DNA of 39,824 nucleotides. Origin: a virus. The translations under genes were made by a program, and so were the position numbers. Shown piece after piece: positions 19,813 through 29,841 of the stretch. Position 1 is the stretch's first letter; each line of letters starts with the position of its first letter. The notes beneath the pieces were generated by a model. It was not told where the DNA came from. It did not search any database and was given only the letters and a program-made list of their open reading frames with translations. The stretch is from positions 1-39,824 of the IMG/VR virus record IMGVR_UViG_3300046804_000519; one strand, written 5' to 3'.

Positions 19813-21576
19813 ATGCTATCAACCAAGGAAGTCATCGCTAAGGTAGCGCGTCTGCAGACTAAATACGCAGCGCGTGACCAGCGTATGCGTAGCGTACTTT
19901 CTGTACGCCAAGGAGACATCTCTAAGGTCTATCCTGCGATGTTCACTGAAGAATACCCCAAGCCTTTGGTGGCTAACTTCATTGATGTCGCTGCTCGTGA
20001 CCTTGCCGAGGCAATGGCTCCGCTTCCTTCCTTTGAATGCTCTGCGACCAATATGGTCTCCGATGCTGCACGTAAGGCAGCCGATACCAGAACTCGCATT
20101 GCAAACTTCTATATCGCCTCATCGGATCTACAGATTCAGATGTACACCGGCGCTGATTGGTTTAACACCTACGGTATGTTGCCAGCCATCGTTGAGATGG
20201 ATTATGAGAGCAACAATCCTAGAATCCGTATGCTCAATCCTTTCGGTGTCTATCCTGAGATTGACAGGTTTGGTCGCACAATCTCTCTTACCCAAGTTGT
20301 CAACTCTGATGCTGAAAGCCTTGCAGCGCAGTACCCAGAGTTCTACAATGAGATCCTTGGCAAGAAGAATATGCCCTACCCAGGCACATCCAATACTCCT
20401 TATGTGACCTTGGTTCGCTATCACGACAAAGACCAAGATCTCATCTTTATCCCAGAGCGTAATAACCTGATTCTTTCTCAGACGCCCAACCCGATTGGTA
20501 AATGCCTCGCTGTCGTTGCAGTAAGAGCATCCATCGATGGTGAAGCACGCGGTCAATTTGATGATGTTCTAGCGGTGCAACTGGCTCGCGCACGATTTGC
20601 AGTCTTGCAAATACAAGCAGCAGAGAAGTCCATTCAGGCACCTATTGCCATCCCGCAAGATGTCCAAGAACTCGCACTTGGACCTGACTCGATTATGCGC
20701 TCTGCTAATCCACAAGCGATTCGCCGTGTGCCGCTAGAACTTCCACCTGGAGTCTTCACAGAATCTGGTGTGCTAGAGCGTGAATTGCGTTTAGGCGCTC
20801 GCTATCCAGAAGTACGCTCGGGCAATCTTGATGCCTCTGTTGTCACAGGACGTGGCGTTCAGGCTCTGCAGGCAGGCTTTGATACTCAGATTCGCAGCGC
20901 ACAGTCACAGTTCGCACGCATCTTCACAGAACTTGTTGCCCTCTGCTTTGAAGTAGACGAAAGAATCTTTGGCTCAATGACCAAAGAGATTCGTGGCAGT
21001 GAGGATGGAATGCCATTCTCAATGAAGTATGTGCCAAGTAAGGCTATCGCCGGTGAGTATGGCGTTGATGTTCGCTACGGAATTATGTCAGGTATGGATC
21101 CTAACCGAGCCATCATCGCTTTGCTACAGATGCGAAGTGACAAACTTGTAAGTCGTGACTATGTACGCCGCGAGATTCCTATGGAGTTAAATGTCACTCA
21201 AGAAGAACAACGTGTTGATATTGAAGATATGCGCGATTCTTTGCGTGCTGCCGTTTCTGCTTATGCCCAGGCTATTCCGACCCTTGCTGCACAAGGTCAA
21301 GATCCTTCTCAGATTGTTACTCGAATCGCCGAGATAATCAAAGGCCGTCAAAAAGGCAAAGAGATTGAAACTATTGTCGATGAAGTATTCGCGCCAGAAC
21401 AACCTGCACCACAGATGGAAATGCCAGGTATGCCAGGTATGGGCGCAGAAGTTCCAGCAGCAGGTATGGCCCCCGTTCCTGCCTCGCAGCCAACACCAAT
21501 GCAACCAATGGGTGCGGCCCCTGCTGCTGGCTCTCGTCCCGATATCGCAAGTTTGCTCGCACAAATAGCAGGTTGA
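19813..21576 (+). CDS. Portal protein
   Basis: 587 residues placed between the terminase and internal virion genes. The N-terminus MLSTKEVIAKVARLQTKYAARDQRMRSVLSVRQGDISKVYP resembles actinophage portal proteins; the middle has mixed alpha-beta with long helices (DVLAVQLARARFAVLQIQAAEKS), and the C-terminal tail is Met/Pro/Gln-rich (PEQPAPQMEMPGMPGMGAEV). Portals form a dodecameric ring for DNA passage. Assigned by size, position and N-terminal features. Confidence 0.82.
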   Translation: MLSTKEVIAKVARLQTKYAARDQRMRSVLSVRQGDISKVYPAMFTEEYPKPLVANFIDVAARDLAEAMAPLPSFECSATNMVSDAARKAADTRTRIANFYIASSDLQIQMYTGADWFNTYGMLPAIVEMDYESNNPRIRMLNPFGVYPEIDRFGRTISLTQVVNSDAESLAAQYPEFYNEILGKKNMPYPGTSNTPYVTLVRYHDKDQDLIFIPERNNLILSQTPNPIGKCLAVVAVRASIDGEARGQFDDVLAVQLARARFAVLQIQAAEKSIQAPIAIPQDVQELALGPDSIMRSANPQAIRRVPLELPPGVFTESGVLERELRLGARYPEVRSGNLDASVVTGRGVQALQAGFDTQIRSAQSQFARIFTELVALCFEVDERIFGSMTKEIRGSEDGMPFSMKYVPSKAIAGEYGVDVRYGIMSGMDPNRAIIALLQMRSDKLVSRDYVRREIPMELNVTQEEQRVDIEDMRDSLRAAVSAYAQAIPTLAAQGQDPSQIVTRIAEIIKGRQKGKEIETIVDEVFAPEQPAPQMEMPGMPGMGAEVPAAGMAPVPASQPTPMQPMGAAPAAGSRPDIASLLAQIAG

Positions 21577-21598
21577 GCATAGCCAAAGGAGGTGCTAA

Positions 21599-21730
21599 AT
21601 GAAAAAAGGTGGTCGTGCTGCTGCTCCAACGCAGAAGCCAACAGAAGGCAAGAAAGATACTTCAAAGCCAAAAGGCGGAAAAGTTGACTTTGGATATGCC
21701 CCTGCCGGACGTAAGGGCAAGAAGGCTTAG
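21599..21730 (+). CDS. Tiny basic protein
   Basis: 43 residues with an excellent AAAGGAGGTG ribosome site. MKKGGRAAAPTQKPTEGKKDTSKPKGGK, then VDFGYAPAGRKGKKA, unstructured and strongly basic. One of several such peptides in the late block; unknown role, perhaps virion DNA contact. Confidence 0.65.
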   Translation: MKKGGRAAAPTQKPTEGKKDTSKPKGGKVDFGYAPAGRKGKKA

Positions 21731-21755
21731 TTAAACCAATGCGAAAGGATGGAGC

Positions 21756-21974
21756 GTGAAGCAGCAAGATGATTATGTTCCACGCTCTATCCGTATCGCA
21801 GATTTCCTCGTAGTATTTGCAGGTTTGTTTCATAACTTGATGAGTGCATTTCACGCATTCTCAGAAGAGATTTTAGAAGTGGCAACATATAACGCGATTA
21901 GACAGACACAAGTCAGCAAGGCTTGGGAGAACTTCGCGCAGGATTTAGAGAAGATGGAGGAAGAAAATGGCTAG
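21756..21974 (+). CDS. Small structural-region protein
   Basis: 72 residues from GTG (GAAAGGATGGAGC upstream). RIADFLVVFAGLFHNLMSAFHAFSEEILEVATYNAIRQTQVSKAWENF is hydrophobic then helical; perhaps a membrane-associated or head-assembly peptide. Overlaps the next gene by eight bases. Not recognised. Confidence 0.65.
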   Translation: MKQQDDYVPRSIRIADFLVVFAGLFHNLMSAFHAFSEEILEVATYNAIRQTQVSKAWENFAQDLEKMEEENG

Positions 21975-22401
21975 AGGCCCATTAGCAGGAGCAGCAGGCC
22001 CAGGCAAATTCTCCGTCCGTACCGATGGACTTAGTTTACCGTCATCTGGATATGGTGAAGGCGTTGAGACTGCGGCAATAAAGTCAGCAGCTCCGCTTGC
22101 AAAGACACCCGATGTTCGCGGTGCTACACCAACAGATGTTCGTCAAGCAACTAAGGCAGCACCAGTTACTTCGCTTTATGCTCCTACCGAGCGCCCCGGT
22201 GAACCAGTTACCACAGGAATTGCATTAGGTGCAGGCGCAGGACCAGAGGTTATCGGTATGAACCAGATGCCTACCGAAGATGATTTGAATTTTAGAGCAA
22301 ACATTCAGGCTTATATGCCTGTCTTGAGTTATGTTGCATCACTGCCTGGTACCTCACCTGAAACACGCAAAGCTATTCGACAGTTAAAGGATAGTCTGTG
22401 A
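21967..22401 (+). CDS. Structural-region hypothetical protein
   Basis: 144 residues; Gly, Ala, Pro and Thr-rich (GPLAGAAGPGKFSVRTDGLSLPSSGYGEG), likely extended, with a short helical C-terminus (RANIQAYMPVLSYVASLPGTSPETRKAIRQL). Lies upstream of the giant internal virion gene with a four-base overlap (GTGA), so probably a head or ejection-complex component. No known family. Confidence 0.68.
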   Translation: MARGPLAGAAGPGKFSVRTDGLSLPSSGYGEGVETAAIKSAAPLAKTPDVRGATPTDVRQATKAAPVTSLYAPTERPGEPVTTGIALGAGAGPEVIGMNQMPTEDDLNFRANIQAYMPVLSYVASLPGTSPETRKAIRQLKDSL

Positions 22402-25400
22402 GTGTATGGAACAGAATTGGTGATATTGCCTCTGGTCTAGGTAAAGGACTATTTAAGTTTGCCAAAGATGTTGTGGTATCGCCTTTTGCCGGAGCTAAGT
22501 TTGCTTGGGACATTGGCACTGCACCGTGGAATGATAAGGCCGAATATAACGGCTTTATGACGACAGTTAAGACTGCAGCAAGTGGTCCGGGTAAGACTGC
22601 CATCCTGCCTTTGGCAGATGCCGCTGGTGCTGTAATGAAAGTTCCTGGTCTTGGTCCCGCACTTGAGTGGATCAATAGGGTTAACCGTGATTACATTCGT
22701 GAACCATTGACAACTGTCGCCTTAATGTCAGGCGATGTCAGCAGGGCGACAGGTTTGCTTTTTTCAGAAGGCACAGATGCTTTTCAAAAAGAAGTACAGG
22801 AAAAAGGCCTTGTTAATCCTTTTAATCCTAATACATACTCTAAATATTACAGGCTTGCTCAAGATATTACACCAGGTCAAGCAGTCCTTACTCAATATCG
22901 GGTAATGTATGACCCAAAGTTTAATATCTATGACCCAGCAGAACGTGATGCTGCATTCAAGCAGAGTTCGTGGGGATGGGCTTTATCAGGAACCTTAGAC
23001 TTTGGTATCAACATCTTTGGTGATATAACCCTTGTTGGTGGTAAAGCAACTAAATGGCTCAAGGCTAGTGAACTTGGCGTTGGCGAACTAAGCAATGCAG
23101 ATAAAGTTGCCAGAGCCGCAGAACAGATAACCAAGGCTCAAGCTGGCGAAGTTAACAACTGGACAAAGCCTCTCAATGATTTTACCAAGAATGACTCCAT
23201 TTATGCTCTCAATCATCCAATGGTTAAGTCATCTTCTAACCCAGGATTGCTTGCTCACTTATTAGGTAACTCAACCGATGTAGAGCAGACAGCTCTTATC
23301 CTGCGTTCTGCCCTTAGTGATCCTGCAGCAATGGATGAATTACGTCTTGCTAGAGCCGATATCACCGATGCTCTTGAAACTGCTCGTGGAAAGATGAGCG
23401 CAGTAGACGAATATAAACTTTTTGCAGCGCCAGATGGCTCTGGGATGATTCCATTCTTGAATGATGACCCCGGTATTATCAAGGAAGCCAAAGAAAACTA
23501 TGCAGCGTTGGCTAAGAATGACCAATATTTCTCAAAGTTAATGCAACTCGGAGAAGGTGGCGGTTCTCTTACTCGTACTACCGGTCCCCTTTCTAGAGGA
23601 ATTGATGACTTTGTTGCCAAATCTAGAGCAGTAAAGTTCTACGACAGAGAAATTGGCAATCCAAATATTGAGGTATTCCAACCTACCCCATTCCACAGGC
23701 TGTATCAGAAGATTTCTTGGGCTGCTAACGAGCGACCTGCAGGTATCGTTGACCTCAACGACCCAGATTCCTACAAGGAAATCATTGCAACGCTCAATGT
23801 TCTAGGCCCTCAGACCGGTCCTATTGTAGCCAGACCATTTGTTAAGACTCTTAACATATTTGATGAGGCTGAATCTAGAAAATTCCTTGAGCAATATATG
23901 GCTGCTGCTACGCCAGAGGCTCGAAGCGTTGTAGTCATCAATCTTGAAAATGCTGCCTTGCGAAAGATTGCACAGAAGTATGACATTGACGAGCAGGTAG
24001 CCAATCGTATTTACAACAACTATCGTGGCGCTCGAATGTCTGCTATGAAGTCCATTAAGGATAATGGCTTTATGGTTGATACCGATAACTCAATCATCAA
24101 AGTTCCTGTCTTTGAATCACAGACTGCAGATAATCTGCCAGTAATGGACTTTCTCCTTCTAGACAGAGTTCTCAACCGCAATAAGTCCCCACTGGGTACT
24201 TTAAGAGGTTATGCAGTAGACGGAACCCTTACTGCTCTTGATTATGTTCAGGATCTTTTCAAGGCTGGTGCCTTGCTACGTCTTGGCTATACCATCCGTA
24301 ACGGAATTGATTCTCAGTTGCGTATTGCATCAGCAGTCGGCGCTATGGCATCGCTGCGTCATCTCGGTCCTGGATTGAAAAATGTTATTAACGATGCTGT
24401 CAGAACTCCTTCTCGTTATATTGACCGCTATCGTCCAGTATCAGAAGGTCTTAGTTTCTCTAAACTTCAAGAGAAGACCAATAGCGTAATCAAAGAGTTA
24501 GATGAACTTAAATCTGAGATAGATGACTTAAACGCCAAGGTTCTGCTTAATCCAAACGATTTAGATTTGGCGGAAAAACTCAATACTAAAATTATTTTGC
24601 AAGAACAAAAGCAAGCCGTATATGAAAGCTATACCAATATCCTCAATAAGAACCCAGGCGCTAAGCCAAAGGATCGTATTGGTGTAGGAACTTTCCGATT
24701 GACCACTGCAGATGGTCAGACTTATGACATTTTTGACGCTTACGGCGGTCGCTTGGGAGATATGTTCCGACGCTATGCCTCTTCCGGTAACACTTTCCAG
24801 CGTGTTGTTGACAGCAATGCAAGTCTTCTTACCCGCAAAATGTCTTACAAGGGTATGGGTGCTATCAATCCAACTGACCCGGGATACTTTGAGCAGTGGG
24901 CGCAGACCTTACGCCAGCAGTTTGGTAACTCTGCAGTAGCAAGCAAGTTAGCCAAAGGCGAAAGCGTTGAAGATGTAACCAAGTGGCTTCGCAATACCCC
25001 AGAAGGTCGTGACCTGCGAGGTCGATTGTCAATACCTTCTAGAGAATCTGCAGAATATGTGACAAAGGTTAATGGATTTCTTGACAAGTATCTTCCTGCA
25101 CAATCCGGTCTTCGCTCTAAGTTAGGTGAAATCACCGCTAATGACTTGCGTACCGCATTCAAAGATCCAACTGAGTTGCCCATTATCCACGGTCATATCT
25201 TGGAAGAGAATATTTTCAATGTCTCAAAACTAAGTCTTAGGAATATATTTAATAGCGCCTTCAAGTTTCTTGGAACATTGCCAGAAGACACTTGGGCAAG
25301 AAACCCTCTTTATATCTATTACTACAGACAAGAAGCAAAAAGACGTCTAGACATTATGGCAGGTCTAAAGAAAGACCGCCTGACTCTAGAAGAGCAGAAT

Positions 25401-27107
25401 GCTTTAATGTCTGCTTCGCATAAGGCTGCTTTGCGGGATATGAAGGGCGTTCTTTTCAACATTGAACGCAGAACTAACCTAGCGACTTTGATGAAGTACA
25501 TCAGCCCATTCTTCTCTGCTCAAGAGAATGCCTACAAGACTTGGCTTAAGTTGGCGGTAGCAAATCCAACAATCGTCAATCGTGGTTATATGGTCTGGAA
25601 TGCTCCTAACAGAGCCGGGTTAGTTACCGACCAAGAAGGCAACATTGTGCCACCAGGTGAGACCAGCGGCAATGACATCATCTGGGTCGGGTTACCTAAA
25701 GGCATTAGTAAGATTCCATTCTTTGGCAAGGGAACAGCATCCTTGAATCAAATGGGAATCCCAAAGGCATCCTTGGATATCCTCTTCCAAGGCGGTATGG
25801 ATGTTCTTTATATGAAGGGCAATCCTAATGTCTTTAGCGATATTTTCCCAGTAGGTCCTTATGTAGGAATACCGGTATCAGAGTTAGTAAAAAAGAAACC
25901 AAGCCTTGAGGATTCATTTAAGTGGGCTTTACCTTATGGTCCTTCTAAGAACGCTCTATCTGGATTACTTCCAGCTTGGGTGCAAAGATTGCAGACTCGT
26001 GAAGCAGGATTAGATGATGCCCAGTTTGCCAGAACATACCAGTTGATTTGGAACACTGAGCAACAAAAGGCAAAGCAGAATGGATTGCCTCCTGTATCGC
26101 AAGAGAAAATCTTGAAGATGACTCAGCATTACTGGAATATGCGCGTTGCTGCAAACCTTATCCTTCCTTTTGCTCCTCGCTTTGACAGCCCGTATAAATT
26201 CTATATGGACAAGTCAAGAGAATATAAGCGTCTCTATGGCGTTGATGCTGATGCTAAATTCTTTGATGACTACCCAGAGTTTTTCTCATTTACCACAAGT
26301 CTATCTTCCAATCCAACAAACATACAATCATCTGTTGCAGCGGTAGGAAGACTTGAGAAATATAGTGGCTTAGTAGGCGAACTTGCCAATATTGAGCCTC
26401 GCCTTGTGGGAACGATAACAAATGATTTCTCTGGTTATGAATTTTCTCAGGCTGCCTATAGTTACCTATACAAGAAGAAAATCTCTGCAGGTAGCAGAGA
26501 GACATTCTTAAGTTCTCAAGATCCTGCACTTGCCCAGAAAAGAACAGAGGCTGAAAAGGGCTGGATTCAGTACAACAGATTTATGGATGAGATAGATAAT
26601 GCCTTGCAAGATAGAGGTTTATCTTCGACTCAGCAAAAGGGTGCCGAGGATCTCAAGATTGCCAAGGAAGCCTTTATTGCGGCAATAAGCAGGAAAAAAG
26701 ATAACCAAGGTAATTTTATAGTCAACGAAAAAACAGGTCAATATGAGCAGAGTGCCTGGTATGACGATTACTTAGACTCCGATGGCTCAAAGACCAATAG
26801 GGTTATCGTTGGTTTAGGCAAGATTCTCAATGATGAGAAATTTATGGCTGACAATAAGAACAATGTTACGTGGAAATCTATTGGCGCCTACCTTGATTTT
26901 AGGAAAGCAATAGCTGCAGATTTGATGCAACGAAAGGCAAAGTCAATAAATGCTAAGTCAAACATTGACATAAAGTTAGCCTATGACTCTGTTGTCAATA
27001 AGTTGAAGCAAGATGACAAGATGGGCTTTGCGTATATCTATGACCGTTTCCTATCACAAGACCTTATCGTGGATAAATATTTGACGCCGATTGAGGAGAA
27101 GAAGTAA
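22398..27107 (+). CDS. Giant internal virion / DNA-ejection protein
   Basis: 1569 residues, the largest gene (4.7 kb), between the portal and the capsid genes. The N-terminal 90 residues are amphipathic (GLGKGLFKFAKDVVVSPFAGAKFAWDIG), suiting membrane insertion, followed by long helical regions and a middle heptad region (SVIKELDELKSEIDDLNAKVLLN). Podoviruses such as T7 (gp16) and P22 carry proteins of this size that leave the capsid with the DNA and form a channel in the cell envelope. I see no lysozyme or transglycosylase motif. Assigned by size, position and composition. Confidence 0.72.
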   Translation: MSVWNRIGDIASGLGKGLFKFAKDVVVSPFAGAKFAWDIGTAPWNDKAEYNGFMTTVKTAASGPGKTAILPLADAAGAVMKVPGLGPALEWINRVNRDYIREPLTTVALMSGDVSRATGLLFSEGTDAFQKEVQEKGLVNPFNPNTYSKYYRLAQDITPGQAVLTQYRVMYDPKFNIYDPAERDAAFKQSSWGWALSGTLDFGINIFGDITLVGGKATKWLKASELGVGELSNADKVARAAEQITKAQAGEVNNWTKPLNDFTKNDSIYALNHPMVKSSSNPGLLAHLLGNSTDVEQTALILRSALSDPAAMDELRLARADITDALETARGKMSAVDEYKLFAAPDGSGMIPFLNDDPGIIKEAKENYAALAKNDQYFSKLMQLGEGGGSLTRTTGPLSRGIDDFVAKSRAVKFYDREIGNPNIEVFQPTPFHRLYQKISWAANERPAGIVDLNDPDSYKEIIATLNVLGPQTGPIVARPFVKTLNIFDEAESRKFLEQYMAAATPEARSVVVINLENAALRKIAQKYDIDEQVANRIYNNYRGARMSAMKSIKDNGFMVDTDNSIIKVPVFESQTADNLPVMDFLLLDRVLNRNKSPLGTLRGYAVDGTLTALDYVQDLFKAGALLRLGYTIRNGIDSQLRIASAVGAMASLRHLGPGLKNVINDAVRTPSRYIDRYRPVSEGLSFSKLQEKTNSVIKELDELKSEIDDLNAKVLLNPNDLDLAEKLNTKIILQEQKQAVYESYTNILNKNPGAKPKDRIGVGTFRLTTADGQTYDIFDAYGGRLGDMFRRYASSGNTFQRVVDSNASLLTRKMSYKGMGAINPTDPGYFEQWAQTLRQQFGNSAVASKLAKGESVEDVTKWLRNTPEGRDLRGRLSIPSRESAEYVTKVNGFLDKYLPAQSGLRSKLGEITANDLRTAFKDPTELPIIHGHILEENIFNVSKLSLRNIFNSAFKFLGTLPEDTWARNPLYIYYYRQEAKRRLDIMAGLKKDRLTLEEQNALMSASHKAALRDMKGVLFNIERRTNLATLMKYISPFFSAQENAYKTWLKLAVANPTIVNRGYMVWNAPNRAGLVTDQEGNIVPPGETSGNDIIWVGLPKGISKIPFFGKGTASLNQMGIPKASLDILFQGGMDVLYMKGNPNVFSDIFPVGPYVGIPVSELVKKKPSLEDSFKWALPYGPSKNALSGLLPAWVQRLQTREAGLDDAQFARTYQLIWNTEQQKAKQNGLPPVSQEKILKMTQHYWNMRVAANLILPFAPRFDSPYKFYMDKSREYKRLYGVDADAKFFDDYPEFFSFTTSLSSNPTNIQSSVAAVGRLEKYSGLVGELANIEPRLVGTITNDFSGYEFSQAAYSYLYKKKISAGSRETFLSSQDPALAQKRTEAEKGWIQYNRFMDEIDNALQDRGLSSTQQKGAEDLKIAKEAFIAAISRKKDNQGNFIVNEKTGQYEQSAWYDDYLDSDGSKTNRVIVGLGKILNDEKFMADNKNNVTWKSIGAYLDFRKAIAADLMQRKAKSINAKSNIDIKLAYDSVVNKLKQDDKMGFAYIYDRFLSQDLIVDKYLTPIEEKK

Positions 27108-28279
27108 TGCCATATACAGAGGCAGTGAAACAGCAACTTCGCGCTCTGGGCTACTCAGATGAGCAAATTGCTCAAATGGAAGCCAGTGGGGCAAGTAGCC
27201 CAACCGGACCAACAGGTCCAGCGGCTGTCAAGAAACCCACTACAACACGCTACCCATCTGAGTACAGCATTACTCAAGCCAAGTCATTTGTTATTGACTA
27301 CTTTAAGAAATATCTCAAGAGGGAACCAACCGCTGACGAACTCAAGAAGTGGCGAACCTTGCTTGTTGAGGCACAAAGAAAGAATCCCTCAACGCAGACC
27401 TATGACCCCAAGACTAGAACTCAATCAACAGTAGGTGGGCTAGATGAGGCTCAATGGCTCTTTGAAGAGTTAAATAAAGATCCTGTCTATGCAGAAGAAC
27501 TCAAGAAAATCAAACTTACCTCTGGTGATGTTCTCCAGCGCCAACTAAACAAGCAACTTTATGTTGATGCAGTTAAGGCTGCTGCTGGAGATGAATCAAA
27601 GATTTTCCAACTTAATAGAACTACCGATTATGGTCTAGCAATTTCTGGTCTTAAAGATCGTATCAAGTTGTCAGCCGAAAGAGCTGGAGCAACCCTTGAT
27701 GATGCCGCAGTAGACCAACTTGCTCAAGAGGCTTATGACAACAATCAGGATGCAGACCCTTATACATTCCAAAACTTCCTCAATAGTAAGTTCAAGTTCA
27801 GCGTTCCTTCTCTGACCGGTCTAAAAGGCGAAGCAGCAGACAACATTAACACCTTGAAGAAGGTGGCTATTGCTAACGGTCTTGACTTGCAAAAAGCATT
27901 TGGTTCACAACTTCCGTTATGGCTTGAGGCGCTTAATCGAGGTGGAAACATTGAGGATTTCAAACAAATGATTCGCAGTGTAGCCAAAATTGGTATGCCA
28001 GAGAAAATAGCTAAACTTATTGACCAAGGTATTGACCTAGATACTATCTATAGTCCCTATCAGAATCTTATGGAGAATATCCTAGAACTCCCTAGCGGTT
28101 CAATTACTTTAGATGACCCAACTCTTCGATCTGCTATTACAACGGAAGGTGAGATGCCCTTGTATCAGTTTGAACGCAATCTTCGTCAAGATAAGCGCTG
28201 GCAATTTACCAACTCTGCACGAGAAGAAGTATCAAGCGCTGTCTCTAAAGTCCTTAGAGACTTTGGATTTCAGGGGTAG
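27107..28279 (+). CDS. Internal virion-type protein
   Basis: 390 residues; start overlaps the previous stop (TAATG). Begins MPYTEAVKQQLRALGYSDEQIAQMEA (a UBA-like helical start), a small PTGPTGP linker, then helical repeats (YFKKYLKREPTADELKKWRTLL). No membrane span. Follows the giant ejection protein and resembles the smaller internal core proteins of podoviruses in placement and helical content. Confidence 0.66.
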   Translation: MPYTEAVKQQLRALGYSDEQIAQMEASGASSPTGPTGPAAVKKPTTTRYPSEYSITQAKSFVIDYFKKYLKREPTADELKKWRTLLVEAQRKNPSTQTYDPKTRTQSTVGGLDEAQWLFEELNKDPVYAEELKKIKLTSGDVLQRQLNKQLYVDAVKAAAGDESKIFQLNRTTDYGLAISGLKDRIKLSAERAGATLDDAAVDQLAQEAYDNNQDADPYTFQNFLNSKFKFSVPSLTGLKGEAADNINTLKKVAIANGLDLQKAFGSQLPLWLEALNRGGNIEDFKQMIRSVAKIGMPEKIAKLIDQGIDLDTIYSPYQNLMENILELPSGSITLDDPTLRSAITTEGEMPLYQFERNLRQDKRWQFTNSAREEVSSAVSKVLRDFGFQG

Positions 28280-28281
28280 CG

Positions 28282-29718
28282 ATGGCTGATGATAATATAA
28301 TACGGGCAAAGTTAAGTAGAGGGCAATTTATCTCCGCCCAAGAAGCCAAACAGATTGGCTACACGGGACCACAGATAAACCCACTTGACCTTGCTGCTCA
28401 GTTTGCAGCAGCAAAAAAAGCAACTGGCCCAACCCAAGCAGAATTAGATGCTATCGCTGCTTCAAAAACCGCAGCAGCTTCATTGCAGGCTACAGCAAAA
28501 ACCCAAGCACAACAAATTGCTGAAGCAACTGGCGCCACGATAGACACTAAAACAGGTAAAATTAATCCACCAACAAAGATTCCAACTTCTACAAAGAAAA
28601 CAATTAAATCGTATCAGCGCTACGTAGACCCAGCTTCAGGCGCTGAGTACGGCATTCCAGTTTATGAAGATGGAACAACTGGAATGGGCGATAGGAATAG
28701 TTGGGTTCTTGATTATTTCAAAGGTCCAAATCAAGGCTTTGGAAATGTTCCAAGTAATGCGGGAAGAGGAACCTATACTGCATCCGATGGAACTGTCTTT
28801 ACAGATCAACAAGCCTATGTTGCATATGAGGCTATGTTGCGACAGAAGGAAGAGTCTCGTCTTTCTAAAATTGGCGCGGCTCAATCTGCCTATGATTTGC
28901 TTTATCAGCAATTTGCTCAGTACGGTCTTGGCTCATTAGTAGAGCCATTAAAAGATTTGATTCAACGAGGCGTACCCGCTGCTGAATTTACGTTACGTTT
29001 GCGCGACAGCGAACCATACAGAAAGCGCTTTGCTGCCAACGCCCAACGCATTGCTAAAGGTTTGAGCGCACTATCTGAAGCCGAATACCTTGGCTTAGAA
29101 GACCAATATCAAAACATTATGCGTAACTATGGACTACCCGAGTCTTACTATGCCAAAGGCGATATGGGTATCCAACCGGGATTTGAAAAGTTTATCGCTG
29201 GAGATGTTTCAGCAGCAGAACTTGAAGACCGTATTCAGACTGCACAGAACCGTGTACTTAATGCAGCACCTGAAATCAAGACTGCATTACAACAGTTCTA
29301 TCCAGATATCACCAGTGGCGATATCCTTGCCTATACACTTGATCCAACGCAAGCCTTATCGAATATCAAGCGCAGAGTAGGTGCTGCTGAAATTGGTGGC
29401 GCTGCACTTCAGGCAGGATTACAGACTGGTCTTGCAAGGGCAGAAGAACTCCAGCGCTATGGAGTCACACAGCAAGCGGCACAACAAGGATTCCAAGCTA
29501 TCGCTGGTGGCTTAGAGCGTGGTCGACAACTATCACAGATTTATCAGCAACCCGAATATACGCAGACCACAGCAGAACAGGAAGTCTTTGGATTACCTTC
29601 TGCAACCGAAGCGGCAAAGCAACGCAAGCGCCTAGGCAAGATGGAACAAGCAACATTCGGAGGCACCACCGGAGTAACAGGTGGCGCACTAGCCCGCGAC
29701 AGAGCTGGGCAATACTAA
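28282..29718 (+). CDS. Internal virion-type protein
   Basis: 478 residues. The N-terminal 110 residues are Ala/Thr/Gln-rich (AAQFAAAKKATGPTQAELDAIAASK) with probable coiled coil; the middle holds LYQQFAQYGLGSLVEPLKDLI and LSEAEYLGLEDQYQNIMRNYGLPESYYAKG, segments typical of actinophage internal virion proteins; the end is Gln/Gly-rich. Third of three consecutive ejection-complex-like genes upstream of the scaffold. Confidence 0.66.
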   Translation: MADDNIIRAKLSRGQFISAQEAKQIGYTGPQINPLDLAAQFAAAKKATGPTQAELDAIAASKTAAASLQATAKTQAQQIAEATGATIDTKTGKINPPTKIPTSTKKTIKSYQRYVDPASGAEYGIPVYEDGTTGMGDRNSWVLDYFKGPNQGFGNVPSNAGRGTYTASDGTVFTDQQAYVAYEAMLRQKEESRLSKIGAAQSAYDLLYQQFAQYGLGSLVEPLKDLIQRGVPAAEFTLRLRDSEPYRKRFAANAQRIAKGLSALSEAEYLGLEDQYQNIMRNYGLPESYYAKGDMGIQPGFEKFIAGDVSAAELEDRIQTAQNRVLNAAPEIKTALQQFYPDITSGDILAYTLDPTQALSNIKRRVGAAEIGGAALQAGLQTGLARAEELQRYGVTQQAAQQGFQAIAGGLERGRQLSQIYQQPEYTQTTAEQEVFGLPSATEAAKQRKRLGKMEQATFGGTTGVTGGALARDRAGQY

Positions 29719-29725
29719 AGGCCTG

Positions 29726-29804
29726 CTAACGGAACTACCGGCCCGTTAGAGAGAAATAAATACCGGCAGTGGGAGCCATACGAACTTCCCCAATTCGTAT
29801 GTGG
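29726..29804 (+). promoter_or_regulatory. Two-hairpin leader before scaffold and capsid genes
   Basis: In the 123-base gap upstream of the scaffold gene are CTAACGG/CCGTTAG (29726-29749) and CCATACGAA/TTCGTATG-t-GG (29776-29804). No T-run follows, so a stability or processing element giving separate control of the highly expressed scaffold and capsid genes is more likely than termination. Confidence 0.45.
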
Positions 29805-29841
29805 CCCGCGAAACTACTAAAAAGATAAGGGAGATGGACCT

